A stretch of 64,000 nt of DNA from contig CAWJCL010000001.1 in the NCBI GenBank assembly GCA_963841425.1, forward strand, positions 1-64,000. The letters are read 5' to 3'. The notes beneath the pieces were generated by a model that did no database searches, was not told the DNA's origin, and saw only the letters and a list, made by a program, of their open reading frames with translations. The stretch is from DATEOR01 sp963841425 (GTDB lineage Bacteria > Actinomycetota > Thermoleophilia > Gaiellales > Gaiellaceae). The position numbers were made by a program, and so were the translations under genes. Positions 24,810 through 33,044 of this stretch are shown here, in pieces. Numbering within the stretch: the first letter of the stretch is position 1; every line of letters begins with the position of its first letter.

Positions 24810-26864
24810 GTGGCTCCTTCGGAACCGGGGAAGATCCGTAACGTCGCTGTGGTCGGCCATCGGGGGACAGGCAAGACGTCCCTCGTCGAGGCCATGCTCT
24901 TCCAATCTGGCGCGACCAACCGGCTCGGCGCCGTCGAGCAGGGGACGACCGTCGCCGACTGGGACGAGGACGAGCAGAAGCGGCAGATGTCGCTCGCCGC
25001 TGCGGTCTGCCATGCGGAGTGGCAGGACCGCAAGCTGAACCTGATCGACGCGCCCGGCGACCCCGGCTTCCAGGCCGACGCGATCGCCGCACTCCGCGTC
25101 GTCGAGGGCGCTCTCTTCGTCCTGAACGGGGTGAACGGGGTGGAGGTGCAGACGACGAGGCTCTGGGACCGCTCCGAGCAGCTCGGCCTCTCCCGCGTCC
25201 TCTTCGTCAACATGCTCGACCGCGAGCGCGCCGACTTCTTCGCGGTGCTCGACCAGGTCCGCGAGCAGTTCTCCAAGAAGTGCGTGGCCGTGCAGATCCC
25301 GATCGGGCACGAGCACGAGCTCACGGGCATCGTCGACCTCTTCCACATGCGCGCATACATGTCTCCGGAGGGCGGGCGCGAGGGCGACCCGGTCGGCATC
25401 CCGGAGGAGATCGCGGCGCAGGCCGCTTCCTACCGGGAGCAGCTCGTCGACGCGGTCGTCGAGACCGACGAGGCGCTCATGGAGCGCTATCTCGAGGAGG
25501 GCGAGGTCTCGGGCGAGGAGCTCGCCGCAGCGCTGAAGAACGCGGTCTCGAACGACGACCTCTTCCCGGTCCTCTGCGGCTCGGCGACGAAGAACCTCGG
25601 TACGACCGGCCTCCTCGACCTGCTCGTCGAGGGCGTGCCCTCGCCCGCCAAGAAGCCGCTCGACCTCGGTATCGAGGCGAACGGCGCCGCGGCCTTCGTC
25701 TGGAAGACGGTCGCCGACCCGTTCGCCGGGCGCATCAACGTCTTCCGCGTCCTCTCGGGCTCGGTTGGCTCCGACTCGAACCTCGTCAACCCGCGCACGA
25801 AGGGCAAGGAGCGTTTCGGTCAGCTCCTCCTTCTCCAGGGGAAGGAGCACGCGCCTGCAGACGTCCTCCAGGCCGGCGACATCGGCGCCGTGGCGAAGCT
25901 GAAGGACGTCATGACCGGTGACCTTCTGCTCGAGAAGGACGACGCGTCCGAGGCACCCGGACTCGACTTCCCGCAGCCGGTGATGAGCTTCGCGATCGCG
26001 CCGAAGGCGAAGGGCGACGAGGAGAAGATGGCGACCGCGCTCCGGCGCCTCGCCGAAGAGGATCCGACTCTCGTCCTTCGCCGCGACGACCAGACCGGGG
26101 AGCAGCTCCTCGCCGGCCTCTCGCAGATGCACGTCGAGGTCGCGGTCGACCGGCTCCACCGGCGCTTCAGCGTCGACGTCGACCTCCACCCGCCGCGCGT
26201 GCCGTACCTGGAGACCATCCGCAAGGAATCGCGTGCGCAGGGGCGCTACAAGAAGCAAACCGGTGGCCGCGGCCAGTTCGGCGATTGCCACATCGTCCTC
26301 GAGCCGCTCGCCGGGCACGAGGGATACGAGTTCGTGGACAAGATCGTCGGCGGCGTCATCCCGCAGAGCTTCCGGCCCGCGGTCGACAAGGGGATCCAGG
26401 AGGCGATGAGCCGTGGTGAGCTCGCCGGCGCGCCGGTGCAGGGTGTCCGCGTCGTGCTCGTGGACGGCTCGTACCACAACGTGGATTCCTCCGAGATGGC
26501 GTTCAAGATCGCCGGCTCGATGGCGTTCAAGGCCGCCTATGAGAAGGCGGACCCGGTGCTCCTCGAGCCGATCATGTCCCTCGAGGCAACCGTGCCCGAC
26601 GATGCCGTGGGTGCTGTCAACGGCGACCTCAACTCGCGCCGCGGGCGGCTGCACGGGATGGAGCCGCGCGGCGGCATGACGACCATCATGGCCGAGGTGC
26701 CGATGGCGGAGGTGCTCACCTACTCGCAGTCCCTCACCTCGCTCACCGGCGGGCGCGGCGACTACGCGCTCGGCTTCCTCCGCTACGAGGAAGTGCCCAC
26801 ACACATCGCGCAGAAGATCATCGAGACCGCCCAAAAAGAGCGCGAGGAGGCGAAGGCATCCTGA
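24810..26864 (+). CDS. EF-G-like translational GTPase (EF-G2 type)
   Basis: A 684-residue protein with all EF-G domains. The P-loop is VVGHRGTGKTSL (residues about 15-26), the G3 box is DAPGDPGF, the G4-like box is NMLDRE, and the domain IV block GRYKKQTGGRGQFGDCHIVLEP precedes the C-terminal EPIMSLEATVPDDAVGAVNGDL. It lacks the catalytic His of DTPGH (Asp here) and the NKMD lysine order, as in the actinobacterial EF-G paralogues. It probably acts in ribosome recycling or stress and not in bulk elongation. GTG 24810 starts 40 bases from the divergent gene. Confidence 0.9.
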   Translation: MAPSEPGKIRNVAVVGHRGTGKTSLVEAMLFQSGATNRLGAVEQGTTVADWDEDEQKRQMSLAAAVCHAEWQDRKLNLIDAPGDPGFQADAIAALRVVEGALFVLNGVNGVEVQTTRLWDRSEQLGLSRVLFVNMLDRERADFFAVLDQVREQFSKKCVAVQIPIGHEHELTGIVDLFHMRAYMSPEGGREGDPVGIPEEIAAQAASYREQLVDAVVETDEALMERYLEEGEVSGEELAAALKNAVSNDDLFPVLCGSATKNLGTTGLLDLLVEGVPSPAKKPLDLGIEANGAAAFVWKTVADPFAGRINVFRVLSGSVGSDSNLVNPRTKGKERFGQLLLLQGKEHAPADVLQAGDIGAVAKLKDVMTGDLLLEKDDASEAPGLDFPQPVMSFAIAPKAKGDEEKMATALRRLAEEDPTLVLRRDDQTGEQLLAGLSQMHVEVAVDRLHRRFSVDVDLHPPRVPYLETIRKESRAQGRYKKQTGGRGQFGDCHIVLEPLAGHEGYEFVDKIVGGVIPQSFRPAVDKGIQEAMSRGELAGAPVQGVRVVLVDGSYHNVDSSEMAFKIAGSMAFKAAYEKADPVLLEPIMSLEATVPDDAVGAVNGDLNSRRGRLHGMEPRGGMTTIMAEVPMAEVLTYSQSLTSLTGGRGDYALGFLRYEEVPTHIAQKIIETAQKEREEAKAS

Positions 26865-26881
26865 TCGTCCGGAGACAGGAC

Positions 26882-27475
26882 GTGTACCGCCAGTGCGCGG
26901 TCTGCCACCGCACGCTCCTGATGGGGGAGCGCTCCTTCCGCTTCACGCCGGGCGGGGAGGACTGGGTGGACGTCTGCGCGCTCTGCACCGACCAGGCGGA
27001 CGAGCACGGCTGGATCAAGGAGGGCAGCCCGACGACGCCGCTCGTGCCCGACACCGCGCGGCGGCGCAGGCGCTTCCCGGGCCTCGGGCTCATCGAGCAG
27101 CACCGCAAGGTCGAGGCCGAGTCGGTCATGCCGGAGCCCATGCTGCGGCGGCTCTCGACGACCGAGCAGGCGATGGTCGAAGCTGCCGAGCTCTTCAACG
27201 ACAGCGCCTACCGGCGGACGATCGCCGGGATTGCGAAGAGCCTCGGAGAGGCCCGCGTCAGCTTCCTGCCGCTCTCCGGTGTGAACCCGGAGGTGGTCGT
27301 CACGGTCGCCTGGGACATCTCCTGGTACCAGTACCGCGTCGTCTTCGAGTCGGGCCAGCCGGTGCGCCTCGCGGAGCGCGGCTACGAGCTCGACGAGCTC
27401 GACGACCGCTTCAAGGACTGGAACGGCCACCTGGGGCCGGACGGCCGGCTGACGCCGGACATCCCCAGGCTCTAG
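26882..27475 (+). CDS. Zinc-finger hypothetical protein
   Basis: A 197-residue protein: an N-terminal CAVCHRTLLMGERSFRFTP...VDVCALC zinc-finger-like pair, a basic linker (ARRRRRF), and a C-terminal domain of about 90 residues with LFNDSAYRRTIAGIAKSLGEARVS and VVTVAWDISWYQYRVVF. It follows the EF-G2 gene by 17 bases and is probably co-transcribed. Conserved in Thermoleophilia as far as I recall; function unknown. Confidence 0.75.
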   Translation: MYRQCAVCHRTLLMGERSFRFTPGGEDWVDVCALCTDQADEHGWIKEGSPTTPLVPDTARRRRRFPGLGLIEQHRKVEAESVMPEPMLRRLSTTEQAMVEAAELFNDSAYRRTIAGIAKSLGEARVSFLPLSGVNPEVVVTVAWDISWYQYRVVFESGQPVRLAERGYELDELDDRFKDWNGHLGPDGRLTPDIPRL

Positions 27476-27509
27476 AGCAAGGCCGAAACCGCCACTACAC
27501 TCCGGCCAG

Positions 27510-27737
27510 ATGATCTATTGCGTCATCCCGCCCGAGCTCAAGGACGAGCTCTTCGACAGGCTCGTCGACTACTACAAGGACAACCCGAACGTCGAGGTCA
27601 TCGTCGACCGGCGCTCGGGGCCCGACCGCCGGCAGGGGCCGCCGAGCGCGGAGATGAAGGAGCGCCGGCAGACGCGCGACCGCCGCCGCGGACGCATCCC
27701 GGGGACGTTTCCCTCCACCGACGTCTCGGGCGAGTAG
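27510..27737 (+). CDS. Small basic conserved hypothetical protein
   Basis: ATG 27510; 75 residues: IPPELKDELFDRLVDYYKDNPNVEVIVDRRSG, followed by a strongly basic Arg-rich tail (RRQGPP...ERRQTRDRRRGR). The VEVIVDRR...DRRQ pattern occurs in small actinobacterial proteins of unknown role. Third gene of the EF-G2 run. Confidence 0.65.
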   Translation: MIYCVIPPELKDELFDRLVDYYKDNPNVEVIVDRRSGPDRRQGPPSAEMKERRQTRDRRRGRIPGTFPSTDVSGE

Positions 27738-27798
27738 CAGGTCTTCACCCGAGGCCGCCTGCGTAGAATCGCTCTCCGACACGACCAAAAGGGGAGCG

Positions 27799-29310
27799 AT
27801 GGCGACGACGGGCGCAAAGACGTACAGGAACTACATCGGCGGCGAGTGGGTCGACGCCACGAGCGGCGAGACCTTCGAGTCGACCAATCCGGCGACGGGC
27901 GAGCTCGTCGGGGTCTTCCCGAAGTCCACGGTCGAGGACACCGACCGGGCGGTGGAGGCCGCGAAGGCCGCCTACGACAGCTGGCGCCTCGTGCCGGCGC
28001 CGAAGCGCGCCGAGATTCTCTTCCGGGTCGCGCAGTCGTTCGTCGCGCACAAGGACGAGCTGACCGAACTCATGGTCCAGGAAATGGGAAAGGTGCGCGC
28101 CGAGGCGGGCGGCGACGTCCAGGAAGCCATCGACATGACGTACTACATGGCCGGCGAGGGCCGGCGCATGTTCGGTCAGACGACGCCGTCGGAGATGCCG
28201 GACAAGTTCCAGATGAGCGTGCGCCTGCCGGTGGGCGTGGTCGGCGCCATCACGCCGTGGAACTTCCCGATCGCGATCCCGAGCTGGAAGATCGCGCCCG
28301 CGCTCGTCTGCGGCGACACCGTCGTCTTCAAGCCGGCGACCGACACGCCTGCGCTCGCCGAGCGCTTCGTCGAGATCTTCGAAGAGGCGGGGCTTCCGCC
28401 GGGCGTCCTCAACATCGTCCACGGCGGCGGCAGCACCGTGGGCGAGCGGCTCGTCAAGCACCCCGACGTGCCGCTCATCTCGCTCACGGGCTCCCGTGAG
28501 GTCGGGGTCAAGACCGCCGAGAACGGCGCTCCCTTCCTGAAGCACATACACCTCGAGCTCGGCGGAAAGAACGCGATCATCGTCATGGACGACGCCGACG
28601 TCGACCTCGCCGTCGACGGGATTCTCTGGTCGGCGTTCGGGACCTCGGGCCAGCGCTGCACCGCCGCGAGCCGCGTCATCGTCGGCTCGAAGGTCTACGA
28701 GCCGCTGCAGTCGAAGCTCGTCGAGCGCACGGAGCAGCTCAAGCTCGGCTACGGGCTCGACGAGGACGTGGACGTCGGTCCGGTCATCAACCGCTCGGCG
28801 CTCGAGAAGATCCACTCCTACACCGAGATCGGCCAGGGCGAGGGCGCAAAGCTCCTCACCGGCGGCGAGATCGCGAGCGAGAACGGGCTCGACAAGGGCT
28901 TCTTCTACAGGCCGACGATCTTCGGCGACGTCGATCCCCAGATGCGGATCGCGCAGGAGGAGATTTTCGGGCCGACCACCGCGCTCATCCGCGCGACGGA
29001 CATCGACGAGGCGATCCGGGCCGCAAACTCGGTCGAGTTCGGCCTCTCGTCCTCGATCTTCACCCGCGATGTGAACAAGGCGTTCCGCGCGATGCGCGAC
29101 CTGAACACGGGGATCACGTACATCAACGCGGGCACGACCGGGGCGGAGGTTCACCTTCCGTTCGGCGGCACGAAGGCGACGGGCAACGGCCACCGCGAGG
29201 CGGGCCAGGCCGCGCTCGACTTCTATACGGAGTGGAAGTCCATCTACGTCGACTACTCGGGCAAGCTGCAGCGCGCGCAGATCGACGAGTTCGAGAATCC
29301 GGCACCGTAG
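27799..29310 (+). CDS. Aldehyde dehydrogenase family protein
   Basis: A 503-residue NAD(P)-dependent aldehyde dehydrogenase. The substrate/NAD region is GAITPWNFPIAIPSWKIAPAL, the glutamate box is HLELGGKNA, the nucleophile Cys sits in SGQRCTAASR, and EEIFGP and EVHLPFGGTKATGNGHREAG are near the C-terminus. The latter ending is typical of the ALDH7/aminoadipic-semialdehyde-like group. The exact substrate is unknown. An AAAAGGGGAGCG ribosome binding site precedes ATG 27799. Confidence 0.92.
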   Translation: MATTGAKTYRNYIGGEWVDATSGETFESTNPATGELVGVFPKSTVEDTDRAVEAAKAAYDSWRLVPAPKRAEILFRVAQSFVAHKDELTELMVQEMGKVRAEAGGDVQEAIDMTYYMAGEGRRMFGQTTPSEMPDKFQMSVRLPVGVVGAITPWNFPIAIPSWKIAPALVCGDTVVFKPATDTPALAERFVEIFEEAGLPPGVLNIVHGGGSTVGERLVKHPDVPLISLTGSREVGVKTAENGAPFLKHIHLELGGKNAIIVMDDADVDLAVDGILWSAFGTSGQRCTAASRVIVGSKVYEPLQSKLVERTEQLKLGYGLDEDVDVGPVINRSALEKIHSYTEIGQGEGAKLLTGGEIASENGLDKGFFYRPTIFGDVDPQMRIAQEEIFGPTTALIRATDIDEAIRAANSVEFGLSSSIFTRDVNKAFRAMRDLNTGITYINAGTTGAEVHLPFGGTKATGNGHREAGQAALDFYTEWKSIYVDYSGKLQRAQIDEFENPAP

Positions 29311-29412
29311 GCCCCTGGGGCCACCCCGTGCCTCCACCCGCCTACGAGCGTAGCCGCCAAAACCGCATCCGTGTGTGCCCGGCCCGCGCAGGATGCGGCC
29401 GCAGTGCGACGC

Positions 29413-29790
29413 CTATGTAAAGGTGAGAATGTGGAAGAGCTCGACGTCCAGCCCGTTCTCGTTGAGCCGAGCGAGCTTTGCGATCCCGTCGCGCTCCTCG
29501 AAGCGCAGCACGAGCTCCTCCGGCGTATCGTCGGCGGCCTCGAGCTGATCCAGCCGGAACAGGAGGCGGGAAGTCTGCTCCCCGAGGGCGAGCTCGAGCT
29601 CGGCCTCGACGTTGTTTCGCCGATCGAACTCCGTGCCCTCCCGCAGCATGAGCCCCCAGCCCGGCCGCGGCGCGACCCAGTCTTCGAGGGTCGCCGCGAG
29701 GACTGCGAGGTCCTCGTCGACGTCCACGTCCAAGACGACGTCGTCGTATTCCCCGGGAGTCGGCCGCGGTCTGACCTGAAGCGAAGCCAC
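29413..29790 (-). CDS. Hypothetical protein
   Basis: 125 residues from GTG 29790 (GGAAGGAC upstream): ASLQVRPRPTPGEYDDVVLDVDVDE, then VAPRPGWGLMLREGTEF and LELALGEQTSRLLFRLDQLEAADDTPEELVLRF. It looks like a compact alpha/beta protein. The frame is open further upstream, but that overlaps the divergent Nif3-like gene. No family recognised. Confidence 0.6.
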   Translation of the reverse strand: MASLQVRPRPTPGEYDDVVLDVDVDEDLAVLAATLEDWVAPRPGWGLMLREGTEFDRRNNVEAELELALGEQTSRLLFRLDQLEAADDTPEELVLRFEERDGIAKLARLNENGLDVELFHILTFT

Positions 29791-29824
29791 GAAACCGTCC
29801 TTCCCGCCCCCGGAGGAGGGAAAC

Positions 29825-30133
29825 CTGAACCGTAAGCTGGTTGTGTTCGTCCCGGCCGAGGCACTCGACAGCGTCCGCGACGCGCTCTTTTCCGCAGGAG
29901 CCGGGCGCATCGGCGACTACGAGCGCTGCTCCTGGTACGTGGAAGGGACTGGCTCCTTTCTCGGCGGCGAAAGCACGAGCCCGGCCCTGGGCGAGAGTGG
30001 GCGGGAGGAGCGCGTTTCCGAGCTTCGCCTCGAGACCGTCTTTCCCGAAGAGCGCCACGAGGCCGTCGTCGCTGCGCTCCGGGCCGCACACCCCTACGAG
30101 GAGCCCGCCTTCGACGTCAACCCGCTGCTGTGA
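29825..30133 (+). CDS. YqfO/Nif3-insert-like small protein
   Basis: The residues LVVFVPAEALDSVRDALFSAGAGRIGDYERCSWYVEG...HPYEEPAFDV match the stand-alone YqfO/NIF3 insert domain (a CutA-like trimeric fold). A CTG at 29825 lies five bases after GGAGGAGGG and gives the expected LNRKLVVFVP start; GTG 29843 is the conventional alternative. Its stop overlaps GTG 30130 of the RNase H gene. Confidence 0.75.
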   Translation: MNRKLVVFVPAEALDSVRDALFSAGAGRIGDYERCSWYVEGTGSFLGGESTSPALGESGREERVSELRLETVFPEERHEAVVAALRAAHPYEEPAFDVNPLL

Positions 30134-30540
30134 AGGCCCGCCTGCTCACGGACGGAGGCTCGCGCGGCAACCCTGGGCCCGCCGCTTCCGCCTACGTGCT
30201 CGAAGCGGAGGACGGGACCGTTCTGGACGCCCGCGGGGAGCCCATCGGCATCGCCACGAACAACGTGGCCGAATACCGCGCGCTCGTCGCCGGCCTCGCC
30301 AAGGCGGAAGAGCTGGGAGTCGACGAGCTCGAGGTCGTCTCCGACTCGGAGCTCCTCGTGAAGCAGATGCGCGGCGAATACAAGATCAAGAACGCCGCCC
30401 TGATCGACCTCTCCTTCGAGGCCAAGAGGCACGAGCGGCGGATCGGCTCAGTCCGCTACACGGCGGTGCGGCGCGAGCAGAACGAGCTCGCCGACCGGTT
30501 GGTCAACGACGCCCTGGACCAGGAAGCCAAGCGGCTATAA
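30130..30540 (+). CDS. RNase HI-family protein
   Basis: 136 residues of the RNase H fold: LLTDGGSRGNPGPAASAYVLE (first Asp), ATNNVAEYRALVAGLAKAEELG (second acidic residue, E of NVAEY), VVSDSELLVKQMRGEYKIKN (third Asp), and NELADRLVNDA (last acidic residue). All four carboxylates are present, so hydrolysis of RNA in RNA:DNA hybrids is likely. GTG 30130 overlaps the upstream stop. Confidence 0.88.
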   Translation: MKARLLTDGGSRGNPGPAASAYVLEAEDGTVLDARGEPIGIATNNVAEYRALVAGLAKAEELGVDELEVVSDSELLVKQMRGEYKIKNAALIDLSFEAKRHERRIGSVRYTAVRREQNELADRLVNDALDQEAKRL

Positions 30541-30551
30541 TCGGCGGGCTC

Positions 30552-30625
30552 GCGGATGTAGCTCAGTTGGCTAGAGCGTCTGCTTGCCATGCAGAAGGTC
30601 GTGGGTTCGAGTCCCATCATCCGCT
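30552..30625 (+). tRNA. tRNA-Gly (GCC)
   Basis: Cloverleaf with acceptor GCGGATG/CATCCGC, D-arm TAGCTCAGTTGGCTAGAGC, anticodon stem TCTGC/GCAGA with loop TTGCCAT (anticodon GCC), and T-arm GTGGG-TTCGAGT-CCCAC. Its 3' 44 bases recur at 41147 and, with one change, at 56728. Confidence 0.95.
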
Positions 30626-30630
30626 TCACA

Positions 30631-30656
30631 AAACCCGCTGGAAACGGCGGGTTTTT
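30631..30656 (+). terminator. Terminator after tRNA-Gly
   Basis: AAACCCGC (30631-30638) pairs with GCGGGTTT (30647-30654) over an 8-base loop, followed by TT. It directly follows the tRNA-Gly 3' end. Confidence 0.8.
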
Positions 30657-30697
30657 GTGCGCTCAGATGCAGCCCTCTCCGCGCTCGAGCTCTCCAA

Positions 30698-30718
30698 AGT
30701 CAGCTTCTAGTCAGCCTT
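30698..30718 (+). repeat. Paired arm-type repeats near the left end of element A
   Basis: AGTCAGCTT at 30698-30706 and AGTCAGCCTT at 30709-30718 form an 11-base-spaced direct pair. The same pair recurs next to the integrase end at 41022-41043. Symmetric placement just inside both ends fits integrase arm-binding sites. Confidence 0.5.
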
Positions 30719-30993
30719 CGTGGGGGAGGCGCCTAGCGCCTCGGCCCAGGAGTCCCATGCGTGGTACCCCCAGTATTCGCTTCACCGTCCGGCCAACCAT
30801 CGGGCGCATACACGGGTCAGAGCCGCCCCTTACAGGCGGATATGAACGGCGATCCCTTCCGAGCGTGGAAAGGTGAAGCTGGAAGGGGTGCGAGCCCCCT
30901 GGGCGGGGAGGGTTAGGGGCGTACGTGCTCGGAAGGGCGGACGTTCGGAAAGCTGCTGGGGAAGGGGTGAAGGAGCACGCGCCTGGCGGGCAC

Positions 30994-31140
30994 TCAGGGC
31001 TTCGTCGTCTTCCTGAGCTCGCCGGTCTTCTCGTCGAACTCCAGGCCCTGAAAACCAATCTCGTCCTCGCCGTCGTACCACTCGGGTTTCTCTCGGCCGA
31101 GGTAGCGAAGCCAGACCCAAGCCCACCGGAGATAAGACAC
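30994..31140 (-). CDS. Small Trp-rich hypothetical protein
   Basis: A 48-residue frame from GTG 31140: SYLRWAWVWLRYLGREKPEWYDG, then FQGLEFDEKTGELRKTTKP. The composition is protein-like (aromatic helix, acidic-basic tail), unlike the surrounding shadow frames. The ribosome binding site is weak. First gene-like feature after tRNA-Gly in element A. Confidence 0.45.
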   Translation of the reverse strand: MSYLRWAWVWLRYLGREKPEWYDGEDEIGFQGLEFDEKTGELRKTTKP

Positions 31141-31316
31141 GCCGGCACCCTAGTCGGAGGGAGCCCGCTTCGGCGGGGTTTTCTCGTTCTGGGCCCTCAA
31201 ACCCCCGCTCGAGTACACATTCTCCTGTGCGCTGCTACGATGCGCGTGTGAGTCGCAAGACTCTCGCCTATCTGGGGCCCTCTACGGGCCCTTTCTTATG
31301 GGGGAGGTGAAATACG

Positions 31317-32132
31317 GTGGATCGCTTCGGAGTGTTTGTCGACGCCGGGTACTTCTACGCCGCCTCGGGGAAGTTGCTGTTCGGCACGACGGATCGCAGC
31401 AAAGTGTCGCTCAGCTTTGAATCAGCGACCACCGCACTAGCTGAGTTCGGTAGGCAGCAGTCGGCTGCCAGTCACCTACGGACGTACTGGTATGACGGTG
31501 CTAGGGACGCTATTCCGTCGGCCCAACATCTCGTTGTCGCGAACCTGCCCGGCATCAAACTCCGCCTTGGGCGTCTCACACAACACGGCCAGAAGGGCGT
31601 CGATTCGCGCATCGTGCGGGACCTCATCATCCTTGCTACCGAGCGCGCGATCTCAACTGCTTACCTCATCGGCGGTGACGAGGATCTGCGCGAGGGCGTA
31701 AGCGAAGCACAGGAGCGTGGCGTACGGGTGATTCTTGTCGGTGTTGAGCCGCTGGACGAACAGAATCTCTCGCCAACTCTCGCCATGGAAGCGGACGACG
31801 TGGTTGTTCTCGATCGCGCCTTCGTCGAACCGCACTTCAAACTCCGCCAGGCAGAGTTCGCCGAAGCTATCGAGCCGGCAGACCCAAGTGATCCTTACGC
31901 ACTTGGTCGGGCGTTCGCGATTGCTTGGACATAGGACGCATCCCAGGACGAAGTGACTGAAGCCGCCGCGGCGGTCGCGCGCTCCGTACCGCCAGAGCTC
32001 GACCGGCAGCTTCTGGCATACGGCGTAAGGGCACTTCAAGTTGGCCGTCTAGATGACGAACCGAAGCGTCTGATCCGGCGAGGATTTCGTGAGGCTCTGG
32101 CGGAGCTTGCGAGCAGGAAAGCAGCCAGCTAG
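31317..32132 (+). CDS. NYN-domain (PIN-like) protein with an in-frame TAG before its C-terminal region
   Basis: GTG 31317 follows GGGGGAGGTG. The first 205 residues form a NYN/LabA-like nuclease domain: FGVFVDAGYFYAASG (first Asp), KGVDSRIVRDLIILA (second Asp pair), YLIGGDEDLREGVSEAQERGVRVILVG (GGDxD motif). TAG 31932-31934 stops the frame, but the same frame continues with VARSVPPELDRQLLAYGVRAL...LIRRGFREALAEL to TAG 32132, as in longer NYN proteins of actinobacteria. Probably an RNase; the truncated form keeps all catalytic acids. Nonsense mutation, read error or readthrough. Confidence 0.75.
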
Positions 32133-32163
32133 TTCTCGACTAAATGCCTACCGCGCTCGACAA

Positions 32164-32227
32164 CGGCCGCCGCTCCCCGCGCAAGCTTCTACGCGCCGTC
32201 GTCGCTCGGCTGCTCGGGCGGAAGCGG
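32164..32227 (+). repeat. Dispersed intergenic repeat R1, copy a
   Basis: It contains the shared string gccgtcgtcgctcggc followed by tgctcgggcggaagc. Other copies: 32941-32980, 33810-33880 (+), 44170-44202 and 44496-44558 (-). Each lies between genes, usually just after a stop codon. In copies a and c it is followed by ttgcggaagggcggc (R2). Confidence 0.6.
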
Positions 32228-32317
32228 CCGGAGGGTTGCGGAAGGGCGGCAGAGGGCTAGACTGGCTTCGTCCTGCAGCGGCGGCGTAGCCGTCGCCTTT
32301 GGAACAGCGGGAGCTAA

Positions 32318-32926
32318 ATGCGCGGCAAGGCGACTTGGCTGATCACCGCAGCGGTTGCTGCCGTCCTGATCGTGGGTGTAGTTGATGCCCTACGCGGGTC
32401 GTCCTCCCACCACGAATCAGCGCACGCCGCCCAAGCCCCAACCGTAGTTGAGCTAGGCGGAGCGACCTTGACCCTGGAATCAGTCAGCACCCAGGCCGCG
32501 ACCGAACCCGTGGCCACGACCGAACCTCAAGGGACGACGGATACGGCGACCATCCCGTCGGCCCAGCCGGAGCGCCTCCCTCGATGCACGACGCCGCAGC
32601 TCGCACTCGCCATGAAGGTCGTGGACGGCTCAGCGATGCTTGTGCTGCGTCGCGTGGCCGGAGAGCCTTGTCATCACGGCCGATCGCACATCGGGCTAAC
32701 CGTTCTCGATCAGTCCGGGCACAAGGTGGTGCTGTTCGGCCACGGCTCGGGGCCCGAAAGTTCAACCGTCCCGGCCGATTTCATACCTGGATTCGTGCAG
32801 CTTATGAAGATCCCCTACACGGAGTACTGCGATCCAGCCGGGTCGTATCTCGCGGTTGCAACAGTCCGCCCGTACGAGGCTCGTCGCACCGTCTCAGGGA
32901 CAGAAATCGTCTGTAACCACGTCTAG
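32318..32926 (+). CDS. Membrane-anchored or secreted hypothetical protein
   Basis: ATG 32318 with GGGAG upstream. 202 residues: an N-terminal helix (WLITAAVAAVLIVGVVDAL), a Ser/Thr/Ala-rich linker, and an exported domain with four cysteines (RCTTPQLALAMKV; GEPCHHGRSHIGLTVLD; EYCDPAGSYLAVAT; EIVCNHV). The domain resembles the four-cysteine beta-sandwich common in actinobacterial lipoproteins. Shares its N-terminal layout (helix-DALRxG) with the next secreted gene. Confidence 0.65.
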   Translation: MRGKATWLITAAVAAVLIVGVVDALRGSSSHHESAHAAQAPTVVELGGATLTLESVSTQAATEPVATTEPQGTTDTATIPSAQPERLPRCTTPQLALAMKVVDGSAMLVLRRVAGEPCHHGRSHIGLTVLDQSGHKVVLFGHGSGPESSTVPADFIPGFVQLMKIPYTEYCDPAGSYLAVATVRPYEARRTVSGTEIVCNHV

Positions 32927-32940
32927 GAATCAGGTATCCC

Positions 32941-32980
32941 TACGCGCCATCGTTGCTCAGCTGCTCGGGCGGAAGACCTA
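32941..32980 (+). repeat. Dispersed repeat R1, copy b (short)
   Basis: tacgcgccatcgttgctcag then ctgctcgggcggaag, just after the stop at 32926. It is less conserved than copies a and c and without the R2 string. Confidence 0.5.
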
Positions 32981-33044
32981 GCGAAGCGATCTCAAGAGGA
33001 GACTGGATTGCGGTGCGGGGCGACAATCTCGTATCTTCTGTTGC

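Noticed and set aside
22814..25399. A long minus-strand frame upstream of the Vps62-like gene
   Set aside because: The part above 24769 is antisense to the EF-G2 gene and low-complexity; only the lower part has domain signatures.
24564..26834. 756-codon minus-strand open frame
   Set aside because: Antisense shadow of EF-G2, created by high third-position GC; composition is Arg/Glu/Leu-rich with no domain.
27745..29337. 530-codon minus-strand open frame
   Set aside because: Antisense shadow of the aldehyde dehydrogenase gene.
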